This document shows, piece by piece, positions 28,473 to 38,399 of a stretch of DNA of 64,000 nt. This DNA is from Echinicola vietnamensis DSM 17526 (GTDB lineage: Bacteria > Bacteroidota > Bacteroidia > Cytophagales > Cyclobacteriaceae): assembly GCF_000325705.1 (NCBI RefSeq), contig NC_019904.1:1930001-1994000 (forward strand), given 5' to 3'. The position numbers and the translations under genes were made by a program. Numbering within the stretch: the stretch's first letter is position 1; each line of letters starts with the position of its first letter. Under the pieces are notes generated by a model, which was given only the letters and a program-made list of their open reading frames with translations, did no database searches and was not told the DNA's origin.

Positions 28473-29969
28473 ATGAAAAAACAATCATTATTATATACGT
28501 TAGCGCTGACCGCCCTCCTTTCATGTACGGATTTGGAGGAAGAATTGCGTTCAGAGTTGCCCAAGGAAAAGGCAGAAGCTTTTCTGAAAGAGAATGTAGA
28601 CTTCAGCTCCTTGATGGAGACAGTCTACCGGGACTTTGACAGTCGGTATATCCAACATGCGGGGTGCGTGTGGCTGTTTCAGGAAATCAGTGCAGATGCC
28701 GCGGTGGTGCCCTCCCGTCCATCCGGCTGGGATAATGGCGGCGTGTACCGTCAACTGCACACCCACACTTGGGTACCGACCAATCCCTATATCCAATCGC
28801 TTTGGCGAGGCCTGAACAAAGGAATCTTCGATGCCACCAATGTACTCTCTTTTGAGCCTACGGCGGAATTGGCTGCAGAGGCGAGGTTTCTACGGGCGTT
28901 TTTTATGTATTCGGTCTTGGACTTGTTTGACCAAGTACCTTTTCGAGAGCCTGGAGACAATCTTTTGGAACCTTCCACGGTCCTTCGTGGAAAGGCAGCA
29001 GCGGATTTTATCATTCAGGAAGTGGAGGAAGTGCTTCCTGATCTTCCTGCTACGGGCCCCGCTTATCACGCCTCAAAAAATGCCGCCCATGGCCTCTTGG
29101 CCAAACTTTACCTGAACAGAGCAGTCTATGAAAATCGGGCATCACCACAGTTTTCCACTACCGATATGGATCAGGTGATCGCTCATGTGGATGCGGTCGA
29201 AGGAAAAAGTCTGGATTTTTACTGGGACAGTTTTGTGCCAGAAAATAACAGTGCTTCCTCTGAACTGATCTTTACGATCGAAGGCTTGGGCGGTGTCAGG
29301 TCACATTCCCTTTGGGTATGGTGGCATGCCATATTCCCTACGGAAATGACCCTGCCGAATGGTGGAGGCTGGAATGGCTTCTGTTCGACGCCGGAGGTGT
29401 ATGAGCTATTTGAAGAAAATGATGTCAGGAGGTATTATGAACATCCCCTGACAGAAGCACACGGCTATAATGCAGGTTTTCTGACAGGCCAACAAACCGA
29501 TGCCGAAGGGAATCCGCTGCCGGACGTGGTGTTTACGAAGGAAGTGCCTACCATTGTCGGTGCGACCCTCTGGAACGGCTATCGTCCCGTAAAATACATT
29601 CCGGATTATCAATATCCCGGTGCCGCAAACAATGATATCGTATTGCTCCGATATGCGGATCTTTTGCTGATGAAGGCAGAGGCCCAATGGCGTAACGGCG
29701 ATGCGGCCAGTGCCCTGGAAATCATAAACCAGGTGCGGGAGCGAAATAACATTGGGCCATTGGAAGAGGTGAATGCCCAAGTGCTGCTGGACGAGCGAGG
29801 TAGGGAATTGTTTTGGGAAGGCCATCGAAGGCAAGATATGGTTCGTTTCGGGACATTTTTGGGGGAATGGACCCTCAAGGAAGCCTCTGATCCCAAGTAC
29901 CTGATCTTCCCGATCCCTCCAGCCGATGTCCTGTCCAATCCGAATTTAGAGCAAAACCCAGGGTTTTAA
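28473..29969 (+). CDS. SusD/RagB-type glycan-binding lipoprotein (pair 2)
   Basis: Lipoprotein with Cys18 (LLSCTD). SusD-type core features include EARFLRAFFMYSVLDLFDQVPF, GLLAKLYLNRAVY, LLRYADLLLMKAEAQWRNGD and the C-terminal ERGRELFWEGHRRQDMVRFG, IFPIPPADVLSNPNLEQNPG. 498 residues. A small hairpin (GTGGG / CCCAC at 28404-28418) lies between susC and this gene. No SusE/SusF-like surface protein follows, and the next gene is a beta-helix enzyme 272 bp away. Confidence 0.93.
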   Translation: MKKQSLLYTLALTALLSCTDLEEELRSELPKEKAEAFLKENVDFSSLMETVYRDFDSRYIQHAGCVWLFQEISADAAVVPSRPSGWDNGGVYRQLHTHTWVPTNPYIQSLWRGLNKGIFDATNVLSFEPTAELAAEARFLRAFFMYSVLDLFDQVPFREPGDNLLEPSTVLRGKAAADFIIQEVEEVLPDLPATGPAYHASKNAAHGLLAKLYLNRAVYENRASPQFSTTDMDQVIAHVDAVEGKSLDFYWDSFVPENNSASSELIFTIEGLGGVRSHSLWVWWHAIFPTEMTLPNGGGWNGFCSTPEVYELFEENDVRRYYEHPLTEAHGYNAGFLTGQQTDAEGNPLPDVVFTKEVPTIVGATLWNGYRPVKYIPDYQYPGAANNDIVLLRYADLLLMKAEAQWRNGDAASALEIINQVRERNNIGPLEEVNAQVLLDERGRELFWEGHRRQDMVRFGTFLGEWTLKEASDPKYLIFPIPPADVLSNPNLEQNPGF

Positions 29970-30241
29970 TGGAGCCTTGGAAATTGGGAATATCGGTGGA
30001 GGAAGCCCCATGCCTATGGGCAAATAGGTTTTATGCACTACTGCTCAAAAAGGCAACGGGCAGCTCATCCCGAAAGTGCAGGATAGTGTTCAGGGGAGTC
30101 TGCTGTAATATTAGCTTAACGTACAGCCGGAAGCGCCGGAAAAACCGAAGGTGGAAGCAGGAAGCAGACATTACGGCGTCAACGGGGAAAACTTCAACCG
30201 TTCCGATTTCATAAAATTTCAATCAGTTATATCATAACAGC

Positions 30242-32122
30242 ATGCATAAACCAATTATAACCTTATTGATCCTTGGGGTCTTTTTGACCAGTTTGATGTC
30301 CGATGTGATGGCCCTCGATATCTGGGTGGCCAAGAGTGGCGATGATGCCAATGAGGGTTCGAAATCAAGCCCTCTGGCCACAGTTCACATGGCCTTGCGG
30401 AAAGCCCGGGAGTTACGCCGGATACAGGACCCTTCCATTGCAGAGGGGATTAATATTATGGTGGGAGATGGCGTGTATCGCTTCTTTGAGCCCCTTCGTA
30501 TCCGCCCAGAAGATGCCGGGACGGCAGAGAGTCCTACGACCATCATGGCAGCACCCAGTGCCAGCCCTGTTTTTTCGGGGGGCGTTCCAGTGCTCGGTTG
30601 GCAGCGAGCCGAGGCGCTTCCTGATGGTCTCCCTGAGGCGGGAAAGGAGCACCTTTGGGTGGCCGATGTGCCGGTGGTAGGAGGCCAGGAGGTCGGCTTT
30701 CGCCAGCTTTGGATTGATGGTGAAAAAGCCAAAAGGGCTACCAACCTCTATGAGGGAGCATTGGATCGGATCCTTTCGGTAGACAGTGCTCGACAGGAGA
30801 TGTGGGTTCCTACGCCGGAATGGGATTTCAAGAACCTCGATCAGCTGGAGTTTGTCATTCACCAATGGTGGGCGATTGCGAATTTGCGGGTAAAGTCAGT
30901 GGATGTCCAAGGGGACAAAACCAAGCTGACCTTTCACCAACCAGAAAGCCAAATAGAGTTTCAACACCCTTGGCCGGCACCGTTTATCGATGCCAAAAAA
31001 GAATATAATGGCAATTCAGCTTTTTACTGGCAGGGAGCTGCGGAACTGCTGAACCAGCCAGGGGAGTGGTACCATGATAAGCGAGACGGAAAAGTTTACT
31101 ATTGGCCAAAAGCCGGCGAAAATATGGAGACAGCAACGGCCATTGTGCCTTTTTTGGAGACCATCGTTCTGGTGGATGGCACGGCAGACCTTCCAGTCAA
31201 GCATGTACGTTTTGAGGGGATAGGCTTTGAGCATGCGACGTGGATGAGGCCTTCACATCGTGGGCATGTGCCCTTGCAGGCGGGTTGGTATATTTTGGAG
31301 GCTTATAAGTTAAAGCAACCGGGAACTCCAGATAAGGCCAGCTTGGAAAATCAAGCATGGACAGGCCGCCAGCCTGCGGGAGTGGCCGTAAATTATGCAC
31401 AGCATATCCGTTTTGAGCGTTGCCGATTCGAGCACATGGCAGCCACAGGACTGGATTTGGTAGAAGGCGTCAGTGACAGTGAAGTGATTGGCAATGTGTT
31501 TCGCGATATCGGCGGGACCGGCATTCAGGGGGGCTTCTTCGGAGGGCCTGATTTTGAGTCCCATCTGCCATACCATCCGCAGGACCAGCGGGAACTGGTG
31601 CATCACCTTACCATTGCCAACAATTACATTACCAATGTGACCAATGAAGACTGGGGATGTGTCGGCATCAGTATTGGGGCAGCACATGATGTCAACATCG
31701 CGCACAATGAGGTCAGCGATGTCAATTATTCGGGAATCTGTGTCGGCTGGTTCTGGACCAAGACCATCACGGTGACCAAAAACAATCGTATCCATGCCAA
31801 TCGCATCCACAACTTTGCGAAGCAAATGTATGACGTGGGCGGCGTCTATACCCTTTCTGCCCAGCCCAATACAGAGATCAGTGAAAATGCCATTTATGAT
31901 CTTCAGGATGCTCCCTATGCCCATATGCCGCATCATCACCAGTACATTTATTTTGATGAAGGCTCTTCTTATATCCGGGCGATAAACAACTGGACAGAGC
32001 GGGATAAGTTCTTCTCCAACAGCCCCGGTCCTGGCAACAAATGGGAAAATAATGGCCCGGATGTGGATCCAGCGATAAAAGAGAAGGCTGGATTGGAAGA
32101 GGCCTATAGGGATATTAAGTAG
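30242..32122 (+). CDS. Secreted right-handed parallel beta-helix enzyme (GH141-like)
   Basis: Signal peptide about 1-24 (ending VMA). The N-terminus (IWVAKSGDDANEGSKSSPLATV) and the following repeats are typical of parallel beta-helix polysaccharide-active proteins. Helix-coil repeats such as NNYITNVTNEDWGCVGISIG, HNEVSDVNYSGICVG and ENAIYDLQ are spread over about 390-600. The overall form resembles GH141, a family with alpha-L-fucosidase and xylanase members that includes an enzyme acting on rhamnogalacturonan II. Other beta-helix lyases or hydrolases are possible. No catalytic residues can be assigned by eye. The preceding 272-bp gap contains an 81-codon frame (29969-30214) that is not supported. 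Confidence 0.6.
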   Translation: MHKPIITLLILGVFLTSLMSDVMALDIWVAKSGDDANEGSKSSPLATVHMALRKARELRRIQDPSIAEGINIMVGDGVYRFFEPLRIRPEDAGTAESPTTIMAAPSASPVFSGGVPVLGWQRAEALPDGLPEAGKEHLWVADVPVVGGQEVGFRQLWIDGEKAKRATNLYEGALDRILSVDSARQEMWVPTPEWDFKNLDQLEFVIHQWWAIANLRVKSVDVQGDKTKLTFHQPESQIEFQHPWPAPFIDAKKEYNGNSAFYWQGAAELLNQPGEWYHDKRDGKVYYWPKAGENMETATAIVPFLETIVLVDGTADLPVKHVRFEGIGFEHATWMRPSHRGHVPLQAGWYILEAYKLKQPGTPDKASLENQAWTGRQPAGVAVNYAQHIRFERCRFEHMAATGLDLVEGVSDSEVIGNVFRDIGGTGIQGGFFGGPDFESHLPYHPQDQRELVHHLTIANNYITNVTNEDWGCVGISIGAAHDVNIAHNEVSDVNYSGICVGWFWTKTITVTKNNRIHANRIHNFAKQMYDVGGVYTLSAQPNTEISENAIYDLQDAPYAHMPHHHQYIYFDEGSSYIRAINNWTERDKFFSNSPGPGNKWENNGPDVDPAIKEKAGLEEAYRDIK

Positions 32123-32168
32123 CAAGTATCAAGATGAGATGGAAGAGCCAAGAGGAAAGACTTGAGAT
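32120..32168. repeat. Heptanucleotide tandem repeat, degenerate
   Basis: About seven in-phase 7-bp units beginning at the stop codon of the beta-helix gene (TAGCAAG, TATCAAG, then CCAAGAG and GAAAGAC). It is more degenerate than the loci at 38321 and 60569. Confidence 0.5.
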
Positions 32169-32281
32169 GGGCCGCTGAATGGTCATTAAATAATAAGTAT
32201 AGAATGAAAAGAAAGATGAAAGGTCGAAGCCAAGTGGTCATCGGTTTTTCCAATCTTTTAATGTTCTAATTGGATAAATCA

Positions 32282-34552
32282 ATGAAACAAACAAACTACC
32301 AACTTTTTGATTTTTTGGATTTCGATCCAGAGCGACTGGAAGTGTCCGCTGACCGACTTTGGCGAGCGGGCAGACCATTGGCGATCGAATCATTTGACAA
32401 GGGCATTATTGTCCATGTTCCTTTCCATTGCCAAAAACCGGCGGTGGATATCCAGCCTGACTCGGAGGTAGCGCCACAGTCATTTGAAGTGCATATTCGG
32501 GCTTTTGGTGAGCGGGTTTTACGGGTTACGGCGGAGTTGGGCCAAAAGGCATCCAAAGCATCTCCCATGCTGGAGATCGCCGATGACCTGGAGGAGGTTC
32601 CTTTGTCCATAGAAAAAGCGGATAATGAGTGGGTCATCAAAGATGATCGGCAAGTGGTTCGCGCGATCATTGACTTGACAGATCCCGTGACGGACTGGTG
32701 GAGTGACTTGTTGCCGCCACCTGAACCGGTCTTTCAGGCCACTTTTTTTCCTGATGGCAAGAAAGCGGTAAAACTTAACGGTCATGACCAGTTTTTTCCG
32801 GCCCGGGTGGACGCGATGGGCTTGGCCATGATTTCCGAAAATGAGATCCCCACCAAGGCCACCCTTTCTTTTGCTGCTCAGCCCGATGAAAAGTTTGTGG
32901 GTACGGGGGAGCGTTTTACCAAAATGGATTTGTCCGGCAGGACTTTTCAGCTCAAAAACCAAGACGGACAAGGAGTCAATAACAGAAGGACCTATAAAAA
33001 TATCCCATTTTACCTTTCGAGTGAAATGTACGGGCTGTTTCTCCATACCTCGGCATATGGAAAGATTTCTTTGGCCGATCACAGTACGCGATCCGTGCAG
33101 CTGTTGGTAGAAGAGCCGCTGGCAGATGTGTTTTTGCTGGGGGGCGATAATCCCCATGAGATCTTGCACGAATACCGCAGGCTGACGGGCTTTCCGGCCA
33201 TGCCGCCGTTGTGGACCTTTGGGGTTTGGATGAGCAGGATGACCTATTTTTCTGCCGAAGAGGTAGAGGGGATTTGTGACCGGTTGCGGGCCGAGAGATT
33301 TCCCTGTGACGTGATTCATTTGGATACAGGCTGGTTTGAAACGGATTGGCTGTGTGAATGGAAGTTTAATACCGATCGTTTTCCTCATCCCAAGGGTTTT
33401 GTCCAGAAACTAAAAAAACAAGGCTATCGCGTGAGTCTTTGGCAAATGCCGTATATCGCTGCCAACGCCATGCAGCATGAGGAGGCGAAGGCCAATAACT
33501 ATATCGGCCCATTAAAAGAAAGCAAAGTCCAGGGAGGATCCAATTTCAGTGCGCTGGACTATGCCGGAACGATCGATTTTACGTATCCCGCTGCGGTGGA
33601 GTGGTACAAAGGATTACTACGGGAGCTGCTCGAAATGGGCGTGACCTGTATCAAAACAGACTTTGGCGAAGAAATACATTTAGATGCAGCCTACCATGAC
33701 ATGCCCGCACCGCTTTTAAATAACCTTTATGCTTTATTGTATCAAAAAGCTGCTTTTGAGGTGACTGAAGAAGTGGCTGGTGAAGGGGTGGTTTGGGCAC
33801 GTGCCGGTTGGGCAGGGTGTCAGCGATACCCGATCCATTGGGGAGGAGATGCTGCGGCGAGCTGGGACGGAATGGCAGGATCACTCAAAGGTGGACTGCA
33901 CCTGGGACTATCGGGTTTTGGCTTTTGGAGCCATGATGTGCCGGGATTCCATGGAGTGCCCAATTTTATGAATTCTGTGATCCCCGATGACCTGTATGTC
34001 CGATGGACTCAGTTTGGGGTCTTTACTTCCCACATCCGATATCACGGCACTTCCAAAAGAGAACCCTACGAGTATCCCGCCATTGCAGATGTGGTCAGAA
34101 AATGGTGGGAATTACGCTATGTCCTTCTGCCTTATATCCTGGAGCAAAGCCAACAGTCCATCCGCTCCGGAATGCCTATGCTGAGGGCCATGCTCCTGCA
34201 TTTCCCTGACGATCCCATGTGCTGGCACTTGGATGACCAGTATTTCTTTGGAGAGGATTTCTTGGTGGCGCCGGTCATGAACAGTGGAAATGCTCGAAAG
34301 GTTTATCTTCCAGAGGGAAGTTGGGTGGATTTCTTCACAGGGACCTGCCAGGAAGGCCCCAAATGGGTAGCCATGGATCCTATTCCATTGGAGGAAATGC
34401 CCGTGTGGGTAAAGCAAGGTGCTTCGATTCCGATTTATCCTACATCCGTTTCATGCACGGATGAAATGGATTTCAAGAAGACCCAGCCCTTGGTGATCGA
34501 TGGCGGGTTTAATGGAATTTGGCAGGTGCTAAAGGAGAAAGGGATGGATTAA
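32282..34552 (+). CDS. GH31 alpha-xylosidase/alpha-glucosidase, cytoplasmic
   Basis: The ATG at 32282 is preferred to a TTG 12 bp upstream. No signal peptide is present, so it should act in the cytoplasm on imported oligosaccharides. Domain order is N-terminal GH31 sandwich (with GTGERFTKMDLSGR), TIM barrel and C-terminal sandwich. The barrel carries VIHLDTGWF, the nucleophile Asp460 in IKTDFGEE, and the acid/base Asp523 in HWGGDAAASW. KTDFGE is the form typical of YicI-type alpha-xylosidases, but alpha-galactosidase and alpha-glucosidase members also occur. 756 residues, usual for the family. The following Gfo/Idh/MocA gene starts 72 bp after it. Confidence 0.88.
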   Translation: MKQTNYQLFDFLDFDPERLEVSADRLWRAGRPLAIESFDKGIIVHVPFHCQKPAVDIQPDSEVAPQSFEVHIRAFGERVLRVTAELGQKASKASPMLEIADDLEEVPLSIEKADNEWVIKDDRQVVRAIIDLTDPVTDWWSDLLPPPEPVFQATFFPDGKKAVKLNGHDQFFPARVDAMGLAMISENEIPTKATLSFAAQPDEKFVGTGERFTKMDLSGRTFQLKNQDGQGVNNRRTYKNIPFYLSSEMYGLFLHTSAYGKISLADHSTRSVQLLVEEPLADVFLLGGDNPHEILHEYRRLTGFPAMPPLWTFGVWMSRMTYFSAEEVEGICDRLRAERFPCDVIHLDTGWFETDWLCEWKFNTDRFPHPKGFVQKLKKQGYRVSLWQMPYIAANAMQHEEAKANNYIGPLKESKVQGGSNFSALDYAGTIDFTYPAAVEWYKGLLRELLEMGVTCIKTDFGEEIHLDAAYHDMPAPLLNNLYALLYQKAAFEVTEEVAGEGVVWARAGWAGCQRYPIHWGGDAAASWDGMAGSLKGGLHLGLSGFGFWSHDVPGFHGVPNFMNSVIPDDLYVRWTQFGVFTSHIRYHGTSKREPYEYPAIADVVRKWWELRYVLLPYILEQSQQSIRSGMPMLRAMLLHFPDDPMCWHLDDQYFFGEDFLVAPVMNSGNARKVYLPEGSWVDFFTGTCQEGPKWVAMDPIPLEEMPVWVKQGASIPIYPTSVSCTDEMDFKKTQPLVIDGGFNGIWQVLKEKGMD

Positions 34553-34624
34553 TTTGGGGCAGGGATAACCCCATCGACTATCGCATAAGGAGTAGCAAAA
34601 ACGGAAAAAAACATTATAAAATAG

Positions 34625-35722
34625 ATGACAAAAGAAGGAACATTACGGTTAGGGATTTTAGGGCTTGGGGAAGGCCGCAGCACCATTTCTGCGGCATTGA
34701 ACAGTCAGAAAATCCAGCTGGTGCAGATATGTGACCGCAATGAGGCATTGTGCAAGCAGCGGGCAAAGGAATTTGATTTTGCCCACTATACGACACGCTA
34801 TGAAGACATGTTGGAAAACAGTGACATCGACGCCATAGGTATTTATACTCCCGATAAGCTACATGCCAGCCACATCAAAATGGCCATGGAGCATGGCAAG
34901 CACGTCGTATGCACCAAGCCGCTACTCGATGACCTCAAGGATGCCAAGGAGCTGATTGACCTTCAAAAGAAAACAGGTAAGCGTCTTTTTGTGGGGCAAA
35001 GCAGCCGGTTCTTTGAACCAATGAAGCGACAGCGAGCCGATTATAAAAAGGGACTTATCGGAGACCTGATTACCGTGGAGGCTTATTACCATGCGGATCA
35101 CCGGTGGTTTTTGGAGAAACCCTGGGCCTTGGAGCCGGCGTTTAAGTGGCTCTATGGAGGGTTGAGCCATCCCGTGGATTTTATCCGGTGGTATCTGCCC
35201 GAAATAGAGGAGGTAATGGGCTATGGCATGCTCAGTGCCAATGGGAAGCAAGGTGGATTAAAAAATCCCGATACCATGCATTTTATCTATAAAGCTACAG
35301 ATGGCCGTATCGCCAGGGTTTCTGGCGCGTATACCGGACCAGTGCAGCCTGCCCTGCGGGACAGTGAGATGAGTTGTATCCTTCGTGGAACGGAAGGTAG
35401 CAGCCAAGGGGATTATATGGAGTTGCGCTATGCGATCACTGATAATACCGGAGAGGAGCAGGTGGTGACCTGGGAGCATAAGTCCAAGCATTACTTCCGT
35501 TTTGAGGGCAAGAGTCATCATGCGGGGGAGTACAATAACTATTTGGAGCATTTTGCCGATAGTATCAATTACGATTTTGTGGCATATCCTGATTTGATCG
35601 AAGGGGTCGGAACCATCGCCCTGCTGAAAACCATGGAGAAAAGCTTGGCTAGCGGCAAGCCCGAAAAAGTGGCTGAAGTGATTGCTGAATTTGGGCTGGA
35701 GGATTACCTGAAGAGAGGCTGA
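34625..35722 (+). CDS. Gfo/Idh/MocA-family NAD(P)-dependent oxidoreductase
   Basis: A Rossmann fold opens with GILGLGEGRS, then DAIGIYTPDKLHASHIKMAMEHGKHVVCTKPL (residues about 70-101), where TKP replaces the usual EKP. The C-terminal dehydrogenase domain (about 125-360) has a histidine-containing AYYHADHRWFLEKPW and FKWLYGGLSHPVDFIRWY. No signal peptide, so cytoplasmic. It is probably a sugar or cyclitol dehydrogenase, or acts in a keto-sugar oxidation/epimerisation step together with the neighbouring dioxygenase-like protein and symporter. Substrate unknown. Confidence 0.85.
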   Translation: MTKEGTLRLGILGLGEGRSTISAALNSQKIQLVQICDRNEALCKQRAKEFDFAHYTTRYEDMLENSDIDAIGIYTPDKLHASHIKMAMEHGKHVVCTKPLLDDLKDAKELIDLQKKTGKRLFVGQSSRFFEPMKRQRADYKKGLIGDLITVEAYYHADHRWFLEKPWALEPAFKWLYGGLSHPVDFIRWYLPEIEEVMGYGMLSANGKQGGLKNPDTMHFIYKATDGRIARVSGAYTGPVQPALRDSEMSCILRGTEGSSQGDYMELRYAITDNTGEEQVVTWEHKSKHYFRFEGKSHHAGEYNNYLEHFADSINYDFVAYPDLIEGVGTIALLKTMEKSLASGKPEKVAEVIAEFGLEDYLKRG

Positions 35723-35737
35723 ATAGGCAAAAGCCTA

Positions 35738-35779
35738 AGGTCTCATATCTCATATCTCAAGTCTCACATCTCACTACTC
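35738..35779. repeat. Heptanucleotide tandem repeat, 6 units, inverted orientation
   Basis: Six perfect-phase 7-bp units ending CTC (two ATATCTC, with AGGTCTC, AAGTCTC, ACATCTC and ACTACTC). These are the reverse complement of the GAG-type units at 38321, so the array lies in the opposite orientation. Confidence 0.85.
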
Positions 35780-35816
35780 AACAAAAAAATTAACAACCAT
35801 TTAACCAAAACCAATC

Positions 35817-36569
35817 ATGAGCAACATCTTAACAGACGAACAATTAAACCAGTTTAAAGAGGATGGTTTTTGCATTGTCAAAAACGTGATCCCCAAGGAA
35901 CTGCTAAAGCGATTGCAGGACGAGTGTCAACGCTTTATGAAGGAGAAAGACGACGAAATGGACCGGAAGGGTGTGGAAGTAGACGAGATCAACCACAAAG
36001 GCAAGCGGTATTTTATAGCCCTTCGCTATAAGGACAGTGAGACCATGCAGGATTTGATCTTCGGTAAAGAGATGGAAGAGATTACCCGCAAAATTCTGGG
36101 TGAAGATGTGTACCTTTTTTTAGAGCAGTTTGTCGTCAAAGCAGCAGACAAGGGCATGACCTTCAGCTGGCACCAAGATTCAGGATACCTTGATTTTGAG
36201 CACAAGCCTTATTTGTCGGTATGGTGTCCTTTGGATGATGTTACCGAAGAGAATGGCACCGTTTACCTTTTACCCTATAAGGACGCTGGAACCAAGAACC
36301 GGATTGACCATGAGCTTCAAGAAGGCACCAATGACAAGGTAGGCTACTTTGGCGATAACCCTGGAATTCCAGCGATCCTCAAGGCAGGTGATGTGGCCCT
36401 TTTTTCCAGTACTTGCTTCCACCGGAGTGGTTCCAATAAGACAGGGAAGTCCCGTAGGGTGCTCTTGATTCAGTATTCTGCAGAACCCATCATGAAAGGA
36501 GATAAGCCGCTGTACTGGGCAGATCCCTTTGTGGTCAACGGCGACCGTAAAAAAGAAGTGCCGGCTTGA
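35817..36569 (+). CDS. Phytanoyl-CoA dioxygenase-family Fe(II)/2-oxoglutarate oxygenase
   Basis: A double-stranded beta-helix oxygenase of the PhyH family. The iron facial triad is visible: His119 and Asp121 in FSWHQDSGY and His202 in CFHRSGSN, followed by the basic KSRR expected to bind 2-oxoglutarate. 250 residues, a usual length, no signal peptide. Such proteins hydroxylate small molecules and are common next to sugar dehydrogenases in Bacteroidota and Planctomycetes, with substrates rarely known. Here it lies between a Gfo/Idh/MocA enzyme and a sodium symporter, which hints at oxidation of an imported sugar or sugar derivative. Confidence 0.85.
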   Translation: MSNILTDEQLNQFKEDGFCIVKNVIPKELLKRLQDECQRFMKEKDDEMDRKGVEVDEINHKGKRYFIALRYKDSETMQDLIFGKEMEEITRKILGEDVYLFLEQFVVKAADKGMTFSWHQDSGYLDFEHKPYLSVWCPLDDVTEENGTVYLLPYKDAGTKNRIDHELQEGTNDKVGYFGDNPGIPAILKAGDVALFSSTCFHRSGSNKTGKSRRVLLIQYSAEPIMKGDKPLYWADPFVVNGDRKKEVPA

Positions 36570-36731
36570 ATGGGATGTACCACTAATGTCAAGGCACATG
36601 TACTTTGACGCTTTTCCATCGCGCCCCTACCTCCTTAAGTGGATCGAGGGGAGAGCGAAAGGGATCGTCATGTTAGCATTGACTCCCAACTGGTTTTTAA
36701 ATTATGACAACTAAAGTACCCCAAGATACCC

Positions 36732-38318
36732 ATGGAAATACATGAAATACTCCAACCACTGGATTTTGCAGTGCTTGGTCTTTACTTGGTGACCCTGATA
36801 GGCATTGGCTACTGGGTAAGTTTTAAGAAAAAAAGAGATGCCGATGAAAACCTGTTTCTGGCGGGCAACTCCCTGGGATGGCCGAGTATTGGCTTCACCA
36901 TGTGGGGCACCAATGTAGGACCTTCCATGTTGATTGCTTCAGCCAGTATTGGATACACTACAGGGGTAGTTGCCGGTAATTTCGCTTGGTATGCCTTTAT
37001 CTTTATATTCTTGCTGGCAGTGGTCTTTGCACCCCGGTATTTGGGAGCACGGGTGCAGACACTTCCGGAATTTATGGGAAAGCGATTTGGCAGTTCCACC
37101 CAGAACATTCTCGCTTGGTATACCATCGTCACGGTGCTGATAAGCTGGCTTTCCCTGACACTGTTTGCAGGAGGCATTTTGATCCGCCAGATTTTGGATT
37201 TGCCGCTTTGGCTTTCGGTGGTGATCCTCATTCTCATTGCTGCTTTTTTCACGATTGCTGGAGGGCTGAAGGCCATTGCCTACACCAATGTATTTCAGAT
37301 GGTGCTGCTCATTGTCGTTTCCTTGGCATTGACGCTTACGGGACTTTATAAAGTCGGAGGAGTGGGTGAACTCATCGCCAATACCCCCGGGGAATACTGG
37401 AATTTGCTCTTGCCGGCAGATGATCCCAATTATCCATGGGTAGCGATCGCGCTTGGCTATCCCGTAATGGGGGTCTGGTTTTGGTGTACGGACCAGTCGA
37501 TGGTGCAGTCTGTCCTGGGTGCCAAAAACCTTAAAGAAGGGCAGTTGGGAGCTAATTTTACCGGTTGGCTAAAGATACTGGATGTGGCTCTGTTCATTAT
37601 TCCGGGCATTATATGCTATGTGTTGTTTCCGGACTTGGACAATCCCGATGAAGCCTATATGACCATGGTGACCAAGCTGTTTCCGGTAGGAATGACCGGG
37701 CTGGTCATGGCGGTGCTGATCGCGGCGCTGGTGAGCACGATTGATTCGGCATTGAATGCCCTGAGTACGGTGTTTACCATGGATATTTACGTAAAAAAAT
37801 ACAAGCCTGAAGCCACGCAAAAACAGATCGTCACGATCGGTAGGGTGGTGACAGTGTTGGGAGCCGTAATTGCCATTTTCTTGACCTTGGCCATTGACAG
37901 TATCAAAGGGCTTAATCTGTTTGATGTGTTCCAATCCATTTTGGGTTTTATCGCACCACCGATGTCCGTTGTGTTTTTATTTGGCGTGCTTTGGAAGAAA
38001 ACTACGACAAAGGCAGCCAATACCGTGTTGCTTTTCGGTACCATCTTGAGCCTAGGCATAGGGGTGCTGTACCTGTGGGTATTCCCCAATGCTGAATATG
38101 CCTTCTGGCCACATTTCCTGCTGCTTTCCTTCTATATTTTCGTGTTTTTGGCTGCATTGATCGTGGTGATTTCCTATGTGGAGCGTAACCGCAAGGATTT
38201 GCATGTAAGTACTTTGGATTATGGCACTATTCCCAAATTACCGAATAAGGTGAAATGGCTATGGATTGCCCTGATCGTGGTAATGGTGGGGATGTATGTG
38301 GTGTTTAATGGGAATTAG
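36732..38318 (+). CDS. Sodium/solute symporter (SSS family)
   Basis: 528 residues with about 13-14 transmembrane helices. SSS/SGLT hallmarks include the first helix VLGLYLVTLIGIGYWVS, FFLAGNSLGWP-like segment (here LFLAGNSLGWPSIGFTMWG), TLPEFMGKRFG in the amphipathic region, and the core MAVLIAALVSTIDSALNALS. It imports a sugar, sugar acid or similar solute with Na+ across the inner membrane. Placed after the GH31, dehydrogenase and dioxygenase genes, it is likely to import the product those enzymes use. The bordering 162-bp gap upstream holds nothing recognisable. Confidence 0.93.
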   Translation: MEIHEILQPLDFAVLGLYLVTLIGIGYWVSFKKKRDADENLFLAGNSLGWPSIGFTMWGTNVGPSMLIASASIGYTTGVVAGNFAWYAFIFIFLLAVVFAPRYLGARVQTLPEFMGKRFGSSTQNILAWYTIVTVLISWLSLTLFAGGILIRQILDLPLWLSVVILILIAAFFTIAGGLKAIAYTNVFQMVLLIVVSLALTLTGLYKVGGVGELIANTPGEYWNLLLPADDPNYPWVAIALGYPVMGVWFWCTDQSMVQSVLGAKNLKEGQLGANFTGWLKILDVALFIIPGIICYVLFPDLDNPDEAYMTMVTKLFPVGMTGLVMAVLIAALVSTIDSALNALSTVFTMDIYVKKYKPEATQKQIVTIGRVVTVLGAVIAIFLTLAIDSIKGLNLFDVFQSILGFIAPPMSVVFLFGVLWKKTTTKAANTVLLFGTILSLGIGVLYLWVFPNAEYAFWPHFLLLSFYIFVFLAALIVVISYVERNRKDLHVSTLDYGTIPKLPNKVKWLWIALIVVMVGMYVVFNGN

Positions 38319-38320
38319 TT

Positions 38321-38383
38321 TTGAGTCTTTAGTAGTGAGTCTTGAGTCTTGAGTCTTGAGACATGAGACATGAGACATGAGAC
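38321..38383. repeat. Heptanucleotide tandem repeat, 9 units
   Basis: Nine in-phase 7-bp units: mostly TTGAGTC then TTGAGAC and ATGAGAC. They begin just 2 bp after the symporter stop codon and form the clearest array in the window, with a stepwise change of unit along it. Confidence 0.9.
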
Positions 38384-38399
38384 TTTGGTTTTATGCGGA

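Noticed and set aside
29969..30214. 81-codon frame between SusD 2 and the beta-helix gene
   Set aside because: It overlaps the SusD stop codon, has no recognisable motif, is Arg/Lys/Ser rich in a non-coding way, and competes with a minus-strand frame over the same bases.
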